Below, in pieces: positions 51,001-62,724 of a stretch of DNA of 64,000 nt. The notes under the pieces were generated by a model. It did no database searches, was not told the DNA's origin, and saw only the letters and a program-made list of their open reading frames with translations. Positions within the stretch are counted from its first letter, which is position 1. The number at the start of each line of letters is the position of its first letter. The translations under genes and the position numbers were made by a program. This DNA comes from Adineta steineri (taxonomy: Eukaryota; Rotifera; Eurotatoria; Adinetida; Adinetidae), in the NCBI GenBank assembly GCA_905250115.1, contig CAJNOI010000071.1, forward strand, positions 1 to 64,000, read 5' to 3'.

Positions 51001-51109
51001 GGCTCGAGCTTATCTTCAACAGTTAATCGATAATCAACAGATTATTTCTATTAATCAAAATACTGACGATACTGATCTATTATCAAATTGGTATGCTTTT
51101 TCTAAATAG
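48006..51109 (+). CDS. GPR155: GPR155/LYCHOS: PIN-like transporter, GPCR-like and DEP domains
   Basis: The first large exon encodes a PIN/auxin-carrier-like membrane domain: LYPALIQCFFIISAGYIAGQ, SRYISNFALPAVIFKNLV, ASMGHYGIITTQSNDFAL, and GFLYGTAPTAPSVVFYVPE with its conserved proline-containing crossing region. Further membrane segments follow (WVTSLSIALMITT, WIYHVFGWFIPASISLIIYF, IQVILSILLLAFCTLINTIS) as in the GPCR-like part. The last exon encodes a DEP domain (FDGNEFCQWLITNSYLENAS, then ARAYLQQLIDNQQI). This order is that of GPR155, the lysosomal cholesterol sensor that signals to mTORC1 through GATOR1. A 25-nt micro-exon near 50664-50688 is needed to keep frame into the DEP exon. One intron (49303-49580) is several times longer than the others. 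Confidence 0.9.
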
Positions 51110-51267
51110 AAAAAGCTACCAAATTTAAGCATCTATTCAAAAGTTTTTTTAGTAGTTTTTGCATGTATACCGGTGAACTTTTTTTTTGTACACTGTTGTT
51201 TGATTATTTTTTTTTATTATAAACGATACAAGAAAATAATGCGGGAAGAAGCTTTTGTTTTTTTCAA
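51110..51267. other. Short spacer between GPR155 and the cysteine-rich gene
   Basis: A 158-nt AT-rich spacer between two plus-strand genes, with long T runs. There is no acceptor directly before the next ATG. Confidence 0.35.
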
Positions 51268-51972
51268 ATGAATTATCAATGTCGATCAACGAAAATACCA
51301 GTAAAAACATGTACGACTATTTGTGATTGTCAATTGTCAAGTGTACCTATGAAACAACGTTTTATTGAGCCTATTTTTCAGGTAGGATATGATTATTTTC
51401 AGAATAAATATGAAGGTTTTCAATAGGCTTATGTAAAAAAGCCTGATTCAAAACCATTACACTGTCTTTCAAATAAATGTGATACTTGTTTAAGTGAATA
51501 TTTTGATAAAAGACTTCAAGGAAGTTATAAACAAATTTTTCATGAACAAAAAGATACATTAGAAATGGCTAGACCAACTGCTATTGTTTCATCACCATCT
51601 ATAACTTTAACGGATAATCAAATGATGGTTATGCAAGATGAAGCCATCGGAAAATTACAAGAAGATAAAAAAGAAATTCGTAAACGATATGCTCTTATGC
51701 AAATGGATGATGGTGTTTTTATTCTTGGTGGATATATTGTCGATAATGAAACAGGAGAAAAAAGAGCACCTAAACGTGATTATTTGTAAGTCATAGAAAA
51801 ATATGAGTACTCTTTATCAAATGATCGTTTAAATGTATACGAATCATTTTATTATTTGATTAAAGTCATTCGATGAGAAACATGAGAATTTATTCCTTAA
51901 TTTTTTAGATTTGTTTACTGTATGAAATGTAATCGTATATATGCTATTTGTGAAATGACATTTCTGAAATAG
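51268..51972 (+). CDS. Small cysteine-rich protein, uncharacterised
   Basis: Three exons (51268-51381, 51427-51787 and 51910-51972) join in frame and give about 180 residues. The cysteines group in pairs: TCTTICDCQ near the N-terminus, HCLSNKCDTCLSEY in the middle, and VYCMKCNRIYAIC near the end, which suggests a zinc-binding fold. Between them lies a charged helical stretch (IGKLQEDKKEIRKRYALMQM) followed by DGVFILGGYIVD. I recognise no family. The frame ends at a TAG (51970-51972), but the same frame stays open for 15 more codons and runs straight into the Kelch gene at 52018. It could therefore be the 5' part of one longer gene carrying a stop, although the start chosen for the Kelch gene is reasonable by itself. 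Confidence 0.55.
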
Positions 51973-52017
51973 AATCCAATTTCAAAATGCCCTTTTGTAA
52001 TTAATATCAGTAATAAA

Positions 52018-53052
52018 ATGTCATTGGTATATAGTTACAATAATACCAGCAAAGAACTAATCTCAATTCCACCTTTACCTGGTAATGGTCGAATGGGTTT
52101 TGGATTAGCAGCAACGGATGATAATAAAATTATTGTTGCTGGTGGACATAATTTTGATTATGAACCAATGTCAAATGTGACAATGCTTGATACACAAACA
52201 AATAATTTCAAATGGGAAAATTTACCTGATATGTACAGTAAGCTTATCTATTTAAGAAAAAAAAAGAATAAGATAACATATAGTTCTTATTGTTTAAGAT
52301 GGAACTATTGGTCCAGGTGTTAGTGTTATTGATAATATTCTATATGTTATTGGTGGATTTGATTTTATTGAACATGATATATTATGTAATGGGTGAGAAA
52401 TAAAAAATAAAATATTCTCGAAAATATATATATTATATTTATGATTATACATAGTGATGTACTTTTATTGGATCTTGAAAAGAAACAATGGAAAACATTA
52501 CCTGATATTGATCCTCCAAGAGCTCGACCATTAATTAGTATCGTCGACAATACAGATCCACCGTAAATTCTCTCATTATTTTATCTATCGATGAGTTTTT
52601 TTTATTCTTCTATAGAGTATTAGTTATTGCTGGTGGTTATAATTTTAATAAGCAAGGTAAAGCTGCACCACGTACGTGATTATTTATCAAATTTTTATAT
52701 CGTATAATTATTTCGTTGTATTTTAGATGGTAAAATTGAAGAATATAATATTAAAAAGAAACAATGGGAAGTCATTGGTGATATTCCTAATTTTAAAACA
52801 ACGAATGGTCTTGCAACTAAAAATAATAAATTGTACGAATAATAAATATATGTTCATTTCCTCTTAGTTCTTGATTTACATAGATTTTTAATGGAAACAT
52901 CATTTGAAACAGGTGAAAATCGTGTTATTAAAGAATATAATCTTGAAACACATAAATGGGAAAGTTCACATAATATCAAACAATCATCTGATCATCATAT
53001 TGAAAAGAATAAATCACGAACAAAAAGTGAACATGAACGACATTTATCATAA
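52018..53052 (+). CDS. Kelch-repeat protein
   Basis: Six small exons joined in frame by introns of about 45-65 nt encode about 250 residues. Kelch blades are visible by their double glycine and the later Trp: IIVAGGHNFDYEP...FKWENLPDM, LYVIGGFDFIE...KKQWKTLPDI, VLVIAGGYNFNK...KKQWEVIGDI, and a last degenerate one with THKWESSHNI. The N-terminal SYNNTSKELISIPPLPG looks like the closing strand of the propeller. With four to five blades the protein is short for a full propeller. The C-terminus is basic and polar (KNKSRTKSEHERHLS). Kelch propellers bind proteins; no partner is indicated. No signal peptide or membrane segment is present. Confidence 0.75.
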
Positions 53053-53844
53053 CTTTTAAATATTGATCTATATGTCTGTTTTTTTCAAAAGATCAATGAG
53101 TAAAAGGGTCTCTTCTTTTTTTTCATTATTATTATGACGCAAATTAATACAGGTTCTTTTCTTTTCTTCTTTTTCGGTCTACGCATGAATCAACTGTTTT
53201 ATTCTTTGCGCTTGTCAGTGACTTTTTATCAACGAGAAAAAAAATGATTGAGTATTACATTTGTTTTCTTACAGTCATAATACGTAATATCAAAAAAAAA
53301 TGCGATTCAGTCTATCGTCTTCATGATGATGATAAGTAAGTTTACAACAGAATAATGAACTGAAATGTTGACTTATCATAAATTAGGTATCAGCTGGAGA
53401 TTTATTAAATAAATTTGACGTATATTCTTTCTTATTCTCTATCTGCAGAATTTCAACTAACTTTAATATTCTTGATAAAAATGATCATTGAATAAATTCG
53501 TTTATTTATCATAGATTTGATGTTAATATCTATATTTTATTCTCTGATATGAAATTTATCTACAACTTTCAATCTGCCCTCATGTCACTCTCCCACACTG
53601 TCGTTCTTTGTCTATTTTTTTCCTTTCTTATATGTTAAGCATATACATGCATAAGCTGTCGTGTCGCTATTCTATTTTCTAGGGGTAATCATTGCATATT
53701 TTTCTAAACGTCACACTCGCATGTTATATTTTCCGTTCTGTTAAAATAAGTAGTAAAAAGAATATTATTATTAATGTTAAAGAAAATAATATTTTAGATA
53801 GTACATTGGTATCTTTTTTCTTTCTTAAAATAATAAATCAATCT
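53053..53844. other. Intergenic between the Kelch gene and the calcium-sensor gene
   Basis: AT-rich sequence of 792 nt without a supported gene. An open frame from 53692 runs into the next gene's frame, but the ATG at 53845 is preferred because it creates an N-myristoylation signal. Confidence 0.4.
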
Positions 53845-55288
53845 ATGGGTTCAAAATTAAGTCGACATAATGCAGATGGTAATGGTGAACATTTAAGTAA
53901 AGAAACAATCGAAGAACTTTGCCAAGATACTGGATTTAGTGAAGAAGAATTACTAACTTGGCACACGTGAGTGACGATTTTTTGTTTTTCTACTCTTAAA
54001 ATAATATTATATTCATTTTAGAAATTTTTATACCGATTGTCCTGATGGTAAATTAACGTTAAAACAATTCGAACATGAATATTCGAAAATAATGGGAAAA
54101 CCTACACAAAAAACATCGGAATATGTTAAACATATGTTTAATGTTTATGATGAAGATAAAAATCAATTTATCGATTTTAAGTATGAAAATAAAACGAATA
54201 TTTTTCTATCTCAGTTTAAGATGATACATAAATAGGATCGGATTTATTATTTTTGACAAAACGACAAGTATAATTTCACGGTTGATATGAAACAGAAAAA
54301 GAAAGATATTATCTCAAGTAGACAGTTTTGTAAAAAGGCGTTATTAATCCTGCCTGAATTTTTAATATAATTTGTTTTGTTTTTTTCTAGAGAATTTGTT
54401 ATGGCATTATCTGCTGCTTCAGTTGTCAATCGTCTTCGTCTTGTTGAAACACTCTTCTGTATATTCGATTTAGATAATGATGGAAGAATTACAAAAGATG
54501 AAATGGCTAAAATGTTACATACACTTGTTGATGTAACAAATTCAAGTAGAAAACATCATCAACATCAACATCCACATCATCATAGTAGTAATAATAATAA
54601 TTATCATGCAAATGAAGATGATTCAACTAAACAAGTTGATTTACAAAAACGTATTGATGATGCATTTGAGGAGTTTAATACAAATGATGATAATCATATA
54701 ACAAAAGATGAATTTATTGAATGGTATATGAAAACAGGTCTGTTATCAGACGTTAAATCAAATGAAATTAATGTTCATCATACATCACGTTTACAACAAC
54801 TTGATAAAAAATCTCGAAAAATCAAACAACAAAAATTAAGTGTACATGATAATAAAGATGGAGGTCATCGTCGTCGTAGTTCACTTGTTCGTTATATGTC
54901 ACATATGATGGAACATAAACCAGTATCAAATTTAGACGACGATGATGATGATAATTCTAATGTTGAAGTTAATCAAAATAACGAAAATAATAATAATGGT
55001 GACGATTCAAGAATACGTGCAAGAATAGATTCAGATGATAATGATTCACATTATTCAAAAGAAAATGAACGCTGGCAACATTTATTTAATTCTGTTCTCG
55101 GACAAATTCGTGCACAACGTACAAGTGATGGAAATCAACTAGAACAAAATAATTTAGATAATTCTAATCGAATTAGTCACTTTAATTCATGGAAAAAACA
55201 TGGTGAAGAAAAACTTAAAACAGAATATTTCAAACAAAAATCTAATGATTCTTCATTAACACCTGATGTTGTTAGTATTCGATTCTAA
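53845..55288 (+). CDS. Neuronal-calcium-sensor-like EF-hand protein with a long C-terminal extension
   Basis: Three exons (53845-53968, 54022-54180 and 54391-55288) encode about 390 residues. The start MGSKLSR matches an N-myristoylation signal. The body follows the NCS-1/neurocalcin layout: TGFSEEELLTWHTNFYTDCP, then EF-hand loops DEDKNQFIDFKEF, DLDNDGRITKDEM and NTNDDNHITKDEF, each with Asp at the first position and an acidic last ligand. Family members usually end near 190 residues. Here a His/Asn-rich insert (near 54550-54600) splits EF3 from EF4, and about 190 extra residues follow EF4; these are polar, with DDDDDDNSN and basic patches, and probably disordered. A membrane-tethered calcium switch is the expected role. 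The extension has no domain that I recognise. Confidence 0.85.
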
Positions 55289-55977
55289 AAAATATTCCCC
55301 TAATATAATTACTCTTTTTTTATATTTCTGTCTTCCATATTTAATAATACTTGTGATAGTAATCAATTTTTATTTGAATAACAATTATTTACTTACTTGA
55401 AATAAATAATTATCACTTATATATATATATAATCAGTTCTTTCTGTACTATTAAAGTAGAACATAAAAAAATACACCATATTTTTCTTTTCTAAAACATG
55501 ATCATTGAGTTCTCATATATTAATATTAGAGGGTGTTATTTCATATACCTTTGAACTCGGTATATTTATTTAGCTTTAAATCAGGAAAAAAAATAATCCT
55601 TATTACAATGTATCCGCCATAGCTTCGAGAAACTAGTCAAATATAATATTTTTACCTTCAGGCAACGTTGTTTTTATGTTATTTAATTAAAAGAAAACCT
55701 AATGTATTTAGCTCTTTAGCCTTGATATTGATATTCTAATTTATGCAGACACATATATAATTTATTTATTAATAATACATCATCATATTGAAAATATTTT
55801 ATGAAAGATTCTCTCTTGAATATGTTTTCTTTAGATAATCAGTTATTATTAGTAGTAATAAAAATACTTTTGTAATTGACTTATATAGCACACACACACA
55901 AAAGGAAAAATAATCTACTTATTTATTAATATTAATTCTTATTTCGTACATAAAATATATAGAGAGAAATATGTTTA
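55289..55977. other. Convergent intergenic region
   Basis: AT-rich sequence of 689 nt between convergent genes. No gene or structured repeat stands out, apart from small TA and CA runs near 55420 and 55890. Confidence 0.4.
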
Positions 55978-56496
55978 TTAGATTCTAGCAAGAAATTCAC
56001 CATTTTTAAGAAAAAAACAAATATCATCGTTAGCCAATAATTTTTCATGGGAACAAATATCATCAATCCATTGATGTAACATTGCTTGAGAATTTGATCT
56101 TGGTAATGAAATTGATCGATATTTTCCTGATTTTTGACGTTGATTTTCATCTGATAAACCATTTATTGAATGATGACGTGCTGCTGGACGTGGAGATCTT
56201 GTATTATTCAATGCTAAATCATCATGTGTATGAAAACCAACACGAAGTTTTTTTATATATAAATTCACAGCAGGATTATTATGAACGACTATTTCAGAAC
56301 GATATTGTCCTGGTTCATTTGAATCATTCGTTGTATAACGAATTGGTTTTGAAGAACCACTTATTTTCAATGGAGTAGAATTTATAAAATGTCGTTCTTC
56401 AGCTCGACATTCAATACGAATAGGTTGAGATGGAGATTTTCTTTGTTGAAATTGTGGAGGTCGAGATACAAGTATTTCTTCGTCGGAAATAGTCAT
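55978..56496 (-). CDS. PX-domain-like protein, possibly a partial domain
   Basis: A single-exon frame of 172 residues starts MTISDEEILVSRPPQF. The C-terminal third (SISLPRSNSQAMLHQWIDDI, then SHEKLLANDDICFFLKNGEF) resembles the end of phosphoinositide-binding PX domains, where a helix is followed by the H..L..S..V..FL pattern. The upstream part has EIVVHNNPAVNLYIKKLRVG, which could be a degenerate start of such a domain, and an RSPRPAARHHS linker. The basic residues that bind phosphoinositide cannot be placed with confidence. A TTTTGTAG acceptor lies 8 nt before the ATG, which supports it as a real, leader-spliced gene. It could also be a shortened sorting-nexin-like copy. Confidence 0.5.
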   Translation of the reverse strand: MTISDEEILVSRPPQFQQRKSPSQPIRIECRAEERHFINSTPLKISGSSKPIRYTTNDSNEPGQYRSEIVVHNNPAVNLYIKKLRVGFHTHDDLALNNTRSPRPAARHHSINGLSDENQRQKSGKYRSISLPRSNSQAMLHQWIDDICSHEKLLANDDICFFLKNGEFLARI

Positions 56497-57312
56497 TGAT
56501 TAATCTACAAAAATAAACTATAATTTTCTTTCTCTAGTGTACATTCTTGTTTAATATTATGACTTGAAATATAAAAATAGATATAACATATATATATTAC
56601 ATCATAAAATTCTTCTTCTAACACACTCAAAAGTAAATACTATTCTTTTTCTTTTTTACACTTATCAGCGATTGACACTATTGACAGACAAGCACATATA
56701 TACACCTATACGATTTAATACTGTTATACATAAATCATTTGTGCATATAGCACGTTTAAAAACGATTAGTCTATCGTGATGTTTACAGTTCTATTTTTTC
56801 ACTTCGATAGCACATTACCTGGCATCAAAAAAAAAATAACAACAACCACCATGTAGGTGATGGTATCAAAAGAAAATGAAAGTCTTACTTGTGCCATTAG
56901 AACATACCTTCTTCCATGTTCTTTTTCGATTGGCAATCAATCTTTCTTTCGTTTCTCCTTTTTTTTCCACATTTGTTCTTAATAAATGTATTGAGGAAGA
57001 AAGACAGCGAGAGAGCAAGAGAGAGTAAGAGAGACAGTACGAAGAAAAAAGGCGATAAAAAATAAGAGCAAAAACAACCTACCTATTATTAAAAAAAATG
57101 AAAAAGACATTTGGCCTTGGTTGTGAATTGATGCCCTTTTTATTTGTTGTGATTGCACGAACAATATTATTTCACTCTATTAGAAATCGATAAATACTAC
57201 AAGTTTTATTTTTATTAATATTAAGACAACATTTAAAATAAAATATAAGACTAGAGACAAATATAGATAATCAAGGAGAATATATGTATATGTATATAAA
57301 TCAAACGGGTGT
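56497..57312. other. Intergenic between EPS15(-) and the PX-like gene(-)
   Basis: AT-rich sequence of 816 nt with no supported gene. It contains the EPS15 3' flank and the probable upstream region of the PX-like gene. A GAGA-rich patch lies at 57006-57035. Confidence 0.4.
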
Positions 57313-59551
57313 CTATGAACCGAAAACATCGAAAAGATCAGTAAATGCTTGTGTACCAGGTTGTGGAGGTGCTTGACGTGTTGGTTCCCATGCCATTGCT
57401 GATTGTGGTCGATTAGCAGGTGGTGCACTGACCTGACTAAAATCACTACCACCAAACATATTTGCTCCAGGTGTTTTCGAACGATGTGCCATAGTATTTT
57501 TCATTAATTCATGTGCAGCATCAAAATCACCCGAACGAAATGGATCTGATTCGTCTAATTTTTGATTTGGTATTGCAGCTGATGCTGCTGCTGAAAAGAA
57601 GGGATCATCAGCTCGAGCAGTTCCAAATGCATCACTAGTGGTACCAAATGCATTAAATGTATTATTTGTATTTGCAGGTAAACCAAATGGATCTGCGAAA
57701 GGTGTTGATTGGGGTGGTGGTGGTTGTTGTTGTTGTTGTTGTGGTGGAGAAGCTATTTTATTGATGACAGCGGGTTGTACTGATTGAATAGGACTATCAG
57801 CAAGCTATTAACAAGAAAAATATGAGAATATTCAGTAACTAGTTTTATATTTACTTGTTTAAATCGTTTTGTTAACTCAGCAATAGCTGCTGGCGAATCT
57901 TTTTGTTCATTTTTCATATATTCATCAATTAAAGTTCGTTGTCCTTCAACAATATGTTGATAACGTTCAAGATCAAGTTTAATTTGACTTAATTGTTGTT
58001 GTTTATTTAAAAGACGATTTTCAATAGTATTTTTTTCTTCTTTTATTTTATTCAATGTTTGACGTATTTCTTGTTGTGCATCAGTTTCAACCGATAAATC
58101 ATTTATTTTTTCTCGTGCTTTATCAATTAATTGATTTTCTTCTTTTATTTGTTGTTCAATATCTTGAATATCTTTAATTGTTTTATCTTTTCGATTTTGT
58201 ATATCGCTTAATTCATTTTGTTTTTCTGACATACGTTGTTGACGTTCAACTAATGTTGCATTAACTGTACCAGAACGAAGTTCAAGTGATGATAATTCAG
58301 CACGTTTATCTTTAACGGCTTGTTGTTTTTCATTAAATTTTATTTCGCATAAACTTTTCTCACTAGTTAATGCATTTACTTCGCTTAATAATCGTTGTAA
58401 TTCAGCATTATCACTTTCATTGACGGAAAATGTTTTTGGTCGAAGTGATGGTGGAATCATATCATGTGAAAGTTCCATTGGAATTTGATAATTTGGAGCT
58501 AGATATAGAAAAATAAAATTTGAATTGGTATGTATATGAAATAAACAAACAAACCTTGTAATTTAAGACTAATAAAATAGGAAGCTAATGCAAATTGTTC
58601 TGCATTAAGTTTTCCAGTTTGACCAATATCACATATATTCCAAATATGTGATAAAACAAAATTTGGTAAACCACTTGCAAGAAATGTTTGAAAAACATCT
58701 CCACCTGTAAGAAATCCATCTTTATCAAGATCTAATTGTTGGAATAAAATATCAAATTTTTGTTTTTCTTCTAAACTAACAATCCAATGATCATCAGTTC
58801 GTTTCGATGGTGAAACTTGTGATGGTGCTAATGATGGTAACATATTACTAGCTGCTACAATATTTGGTATACTTATTCCAGCTTCAACTCCTGAAACGCG
58901 ACGCATTCGTATAGGCATTAAATTTGTTGGTAAACGTTCAGGTAATTCTCGAATTGTCGATATTTTTAAACCATGTATAAGAAACATTGCTATAGCAAAT
59001 TCATTTCTATCAAGTGCACCATCTTCATCAATATCGCTTAATTCCCATATTTTATGTAATTGATCAGCTGATAAACCAGATTTAAGAAAAATTGGTTTAA
59101 CAGATGAACCAGGTAATTTACTCATTGTTCCACTTAATTTTTCAAATGCCACATCAAATGTACAACGAGCCGATGGTCCGATTGTCCAAACATCAGCAAT
59201 AGCTAAAATTATTGATTGTGGTATATCACCACCTAAATTTGGTGGTACAATATCTTTTGTTATATTTGTATAATCATTAAAATCTAAATTATTTTGTGCA
59301 AGTGCTATTAACTTTAATCCTATATAAAATCCTCGTCGATCTAAATAACCACGACCATGTGGATCAGCTAAATTCCATATAATTTTTAATTGATCAGGTT
59401 TTAAATGTGCACGTTGAAAATAATTATTAGCTTCAATTGAACTAACTATGCCATGATCATGTGGATCAGCTTGTGCAAAATGATATTCATATAAAGCATA
59501 TTGTGATTTACCAATCACCTGATCTAAATCAATTGCATTGAATTCTGACAT
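57313..59551 (-). CDS. EPS15: EPS15-type endocytic adaptor
   Basis: The gene starts at 59551 (MSEFNAIDLDQVIG) and ends at 57313 (LFDVFGS). Three EH domains come first: one with ADPHGRGYLDRRGFYIGLKL, one with LSDIDEDGALDRNEFAIAMF, and one with DLDKDGFLTGGDVFQTF. A coiled-coil region follows (exon 58478-57865, with Q/E/K heptads such as SEKQNELSDIQNRKDKTIKD). The C-terminal tail has a Q/P-rich stretch and the AP-2-binding DPF motifs ADPFG, DDPFF and SDPFR. EPS15 is an early clathrin-coated-pit protein; EH domains bind NPF motifs. Three exons join in frame, so length and order are normal for a short invertebrate EPS15. CTTTTCAG lies directly before the ATG, so the leader must come from elsewhere (trans-splicing or an upstream exon). 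Confidence 0.94.
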
Positions 59552-59711
59552 CTGAAAAGAATAACATAAAAAGCTAATATGTTATTTTTAAACACCACCA
59601 AATATATGTCAGTGCATAATAGACGATGTATTATTTACAAGGACAGTAAAGAGAAAAAAACTAAACAAACAAACAAACATGCACATCACAAAAAAAAGAA
59701 TGATTTGAACA
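59552..59711. other. Short spacer between DNAAF2 and EPS15
   Basis: A 160-nt spacer between two minus-strand genes. It has the EPS15 splice acceptor at 59552-59553, and AT-rich sequence with a CAAA run. It leaves little room for an independent promoter. Confidence 0.4.
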
Positions 59712-62637
59712 CTAATTGTCTAATTCGAAAATAAGAGGATTAGTAAATTGGACAGCAGATTTCGATGTTGATGGTGTTTCTTTTTCATTATTATTATTAT
59801 TAATTGATTGAGAACCATTTGCTTGCCAAGAAATAACATCTTTAAAGTCCACAGGATTTTTATAATCATTAGATTGAACAGATGTATTTTTTTCTACTGT
59901 TGAATCATCTTGATCACTTGATTGAGAATTAAAAGAATCGTGTCGTTTACGTTTTTTCAGTTTACGTTGTTGATTTGATGATAATTTTCTCATACCAGAA
60001 ACTGGACCACCTGGTTTAAATGTTTTTCTTGATACTTGATTATTAAATGTGACATGTTTAACAGGCATTGATGAGCTTGGTGTTGTACACAAACTACTAC
60101 TATCGCCATCATCAGGTGATGTTATAATACTATTATTTTCATTACTACTAGTTAAATCATCTGCAGCAGAATAGGCTTCAAATACAGATTCTTCAGGAAT
60201 AAAATCATTATTATTAAGTATTGGATCATTGAATGATTCAGAATATGAACGATATTTTGTTGAATTTTTTAAGATACCCTATAAATAAAGTAAACAAAAT
60301 TAATAGAAGAATACTATAAAATGTCATTAGATTTTGTGAGATTTCAGAAATCCGGAAAAAAATATTTGCACTAGGTCATAATAGAACTGAGTTAATAAAT
60401 AGTATAGTAAAAAAAATATGATTATACTTTAAGTTTAAATTCTCCATTTGATGAACGATCTACTTCGACTTGTGATTCCGACATATGTCGACGATACATT
60501 GCTGGATGATGAATAACTTTAGGCATATCTGTTAAACTATCTTCTTTTTCTTCTGCTATTATTTTTCCAGTATCATTCATACTATCCGATTTTTGTTCAT
60601 CAGAATTTGATTGAAGTGTTATTTTAGAAATTTTATTAACAAGTTTATCACTATCATCTTTTGTTGTTTGATTTTTCTGATTTTCTTTAGCTATTTTTTT
60701 TGCTTGTTTTTTTGTTAATTTTTTACGTTGTTCATTATTTGATGATGTAGATGAATCCGATCGATTAACTAGAAAATCTTCTTTTGTCATTGCTGATGTT
60801 GATGATGGATTTGGTTTTTCAACAGAATTTGATGCATTTAAATAATTCATCTAAATATAATAATAAAAAAATTATTAGTAACATGGAAAACTTCTATGTG
60901 TGTGTGTGAAGAACTGGAAAAAAACAATGCACAGCTGGAAATGTTAAGCATGATTAAAATAAGAGAACATGTTTTTTTCTTTTTATCTCTATAATCTATA
61001 AAGTGCAAAATATATTTATTCTTTACCTTTATATCTTCACGATTAGTACTACTTGAGAATTGAGTTAATTGTTTATCATTTGACGCTTTTTTCAATAATA
61101 TTAAAACATTATCATCATTGTATGTTATTTTCGTAGAATTTTCTTGTGTATCAAATAGATTTGATTGATCAAAATCAAGGCAAAGTTGATGATATAGAGG
61201 ATAAAAACCTGAGCCTAATGATGATAATTGAATAGTTATATGTTGTCCATCATTTTCAATTTTTAAACTTGTTTTATCGATATTTTTTACATGTAAAACA
61301 AGTGCTAAATGAGCTAAACCTTGTTTATATTCAAATGGAATAGGTGAATAAGTTATATTTGAAGGTTTTTCATTTGATTCAACTGATTCATTAGTTGATA
61401 TAGATGGAGCTAAAGTTATTGGTTCTTCATTTGCTTCTTCACTAGGAATGTTTGGATTCATTTCAATAATCGACGGAGTTTCTTTCATAACAGCTAATGT
61501 AACAAGTAATTTCCGTTGTTTTTTATCAAAACGTGCATGACTATCACTTTCACGAACAGGATAAGATAATGGAAGGTCAAGAGAATATTTTGGTGAATCA
61601 CAATGAAGTTTAATTGAACGTTCACATACATCTAAATCAACATTACTAGTCGATGCACATAAGGGGAGATCAATTTCAACAACTAATTCTTTTGGACGCA
61701 TTGAACGAACTTGTGGAATAAGAGAATTTGACAAATCTTGCATATCAAATTCACCACGATGAGTTATACGATACGTTGGTATAGTAAAACCATTTTCATC
61801 TGTGCATGGTGTATCTATCTGAGATGATGTAATATTAGTTGATGGTGGAGAATTTGTGGGACGATTATGACTTGATAGAACGACTTTATGATTTTTTGCA
61901 TTTGATCGAGCTTTTTCAATTATATCATCACTAAGAAAATAGATATATATATATATTCAAGTGATGTCATAATATTTAACTTACGTTTCATGTTTTAAGT
62001 CTTGTTCAGTATCTTGTGGTTGATTTTCTTTCTTTTTTCTAAGGATAGTTGCTTTGGGTACGCCTTTAAATTTCATTTTTAATCTTTTCACATTATTTTT
62101 ATCAATTTGACAATGATAATTTTTTTCTACAGAATCTATTGCTGATTCTTCGAGCATATTCAAAAATTTTTCATTGGTTTCTGCCATTCTATAAGTATCC
62201 GGTGAAAAAATAACATCATAAACAGTACATGATTTTGATTCATGATCAATATCTTCATGTGGTCCAGCTAAACAATGTGGTAAACTCCAATGTGCACCTT
62301 TATTCCCATTTGATTCATTAGATTTTGAAAATGATGGTTTCTCAACATGCTCATTTGTTGCTATATTAATAAAACATTTTGTTTTACCATTAATTGTTGT
62401 TTTAAGTACATGACCTGGATTTGGATGTACAAATGTTACATCTGATCCACGTTGTTCTTCAGCAGTACGAATTTCTTGTTCATATAATTCACGATTTTTT
62501 GGATCATTTATTTCTTCAGCATATTGAACAAATAATTTACGAAATTCTTCATTTTGAAAAGCATCAGAAAATCGTTTTAATTCATCACCTGTTAAATTGA
62601 GATCTTTTAATTTATCTTGAAATGTTTTGTCAGTCAT
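59712..62637 (-). CDS. DNAAF2: Kintoun/DNAAF2, dynein axonemal assembly factor
   Basis: The gene starts at 62637 (MTDKTFQDKLKDLNLTGDEL) and ends at 59712 (NPLIFELDN). The PIH1 domain is clear: ELKRFSDAFQNEEFRKLFVQ, YAEEINDPKNRELYEQEI, VTFVHPNPGHVLKT, GAHWSLPHCLAGPHED, VYDVIFSPDTYRMA and KGVPKATILRKK. A CS-like beta domain follows (RPKELVVEIDLPL, KYSLDLPLSYPVRE, FDKKQRKLLVTLAV). The last third is low-complexity with a Lys-rich stretch and the GILKNSTKYRSYSES and VKHVTFNNQ motifs also seen in animal Kintoun. DNAAF2 helps HSP90/HSP70 pre-assemble axonemal dynein arms in the cytoplasm, which fits a ciliated animal. Four main exons join in frame. A TTGTTTTAG acceptor is 13 nt before the ATG, and only 87 nt separate this gene from METTL9 upstream. 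Confidence 0.93.
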
Positions 62638-62724
62638 TATAGTTATATATCTAAAACAATGAAATATTTGTCTACTATACGAATAAGATAGATGTAGTCT
62701 ATTTTAAGATATCTGAATAAATAA
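62638..62724 (-). promoter_or_regulatory. 87-nt intercistronic spacer with splice acceptor, METTL9-DNAAF2
   Basis: On the minus strand the spacer ends with TTGTTTTAG (AG at 62652-62651), 13 nt ahead of the DNAAF2 ATG. An upstream cis-exon within 87 nt is unlikely, which makes this a candidate trans-splice site between co-transcribed genes. Confidence 0.5.
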
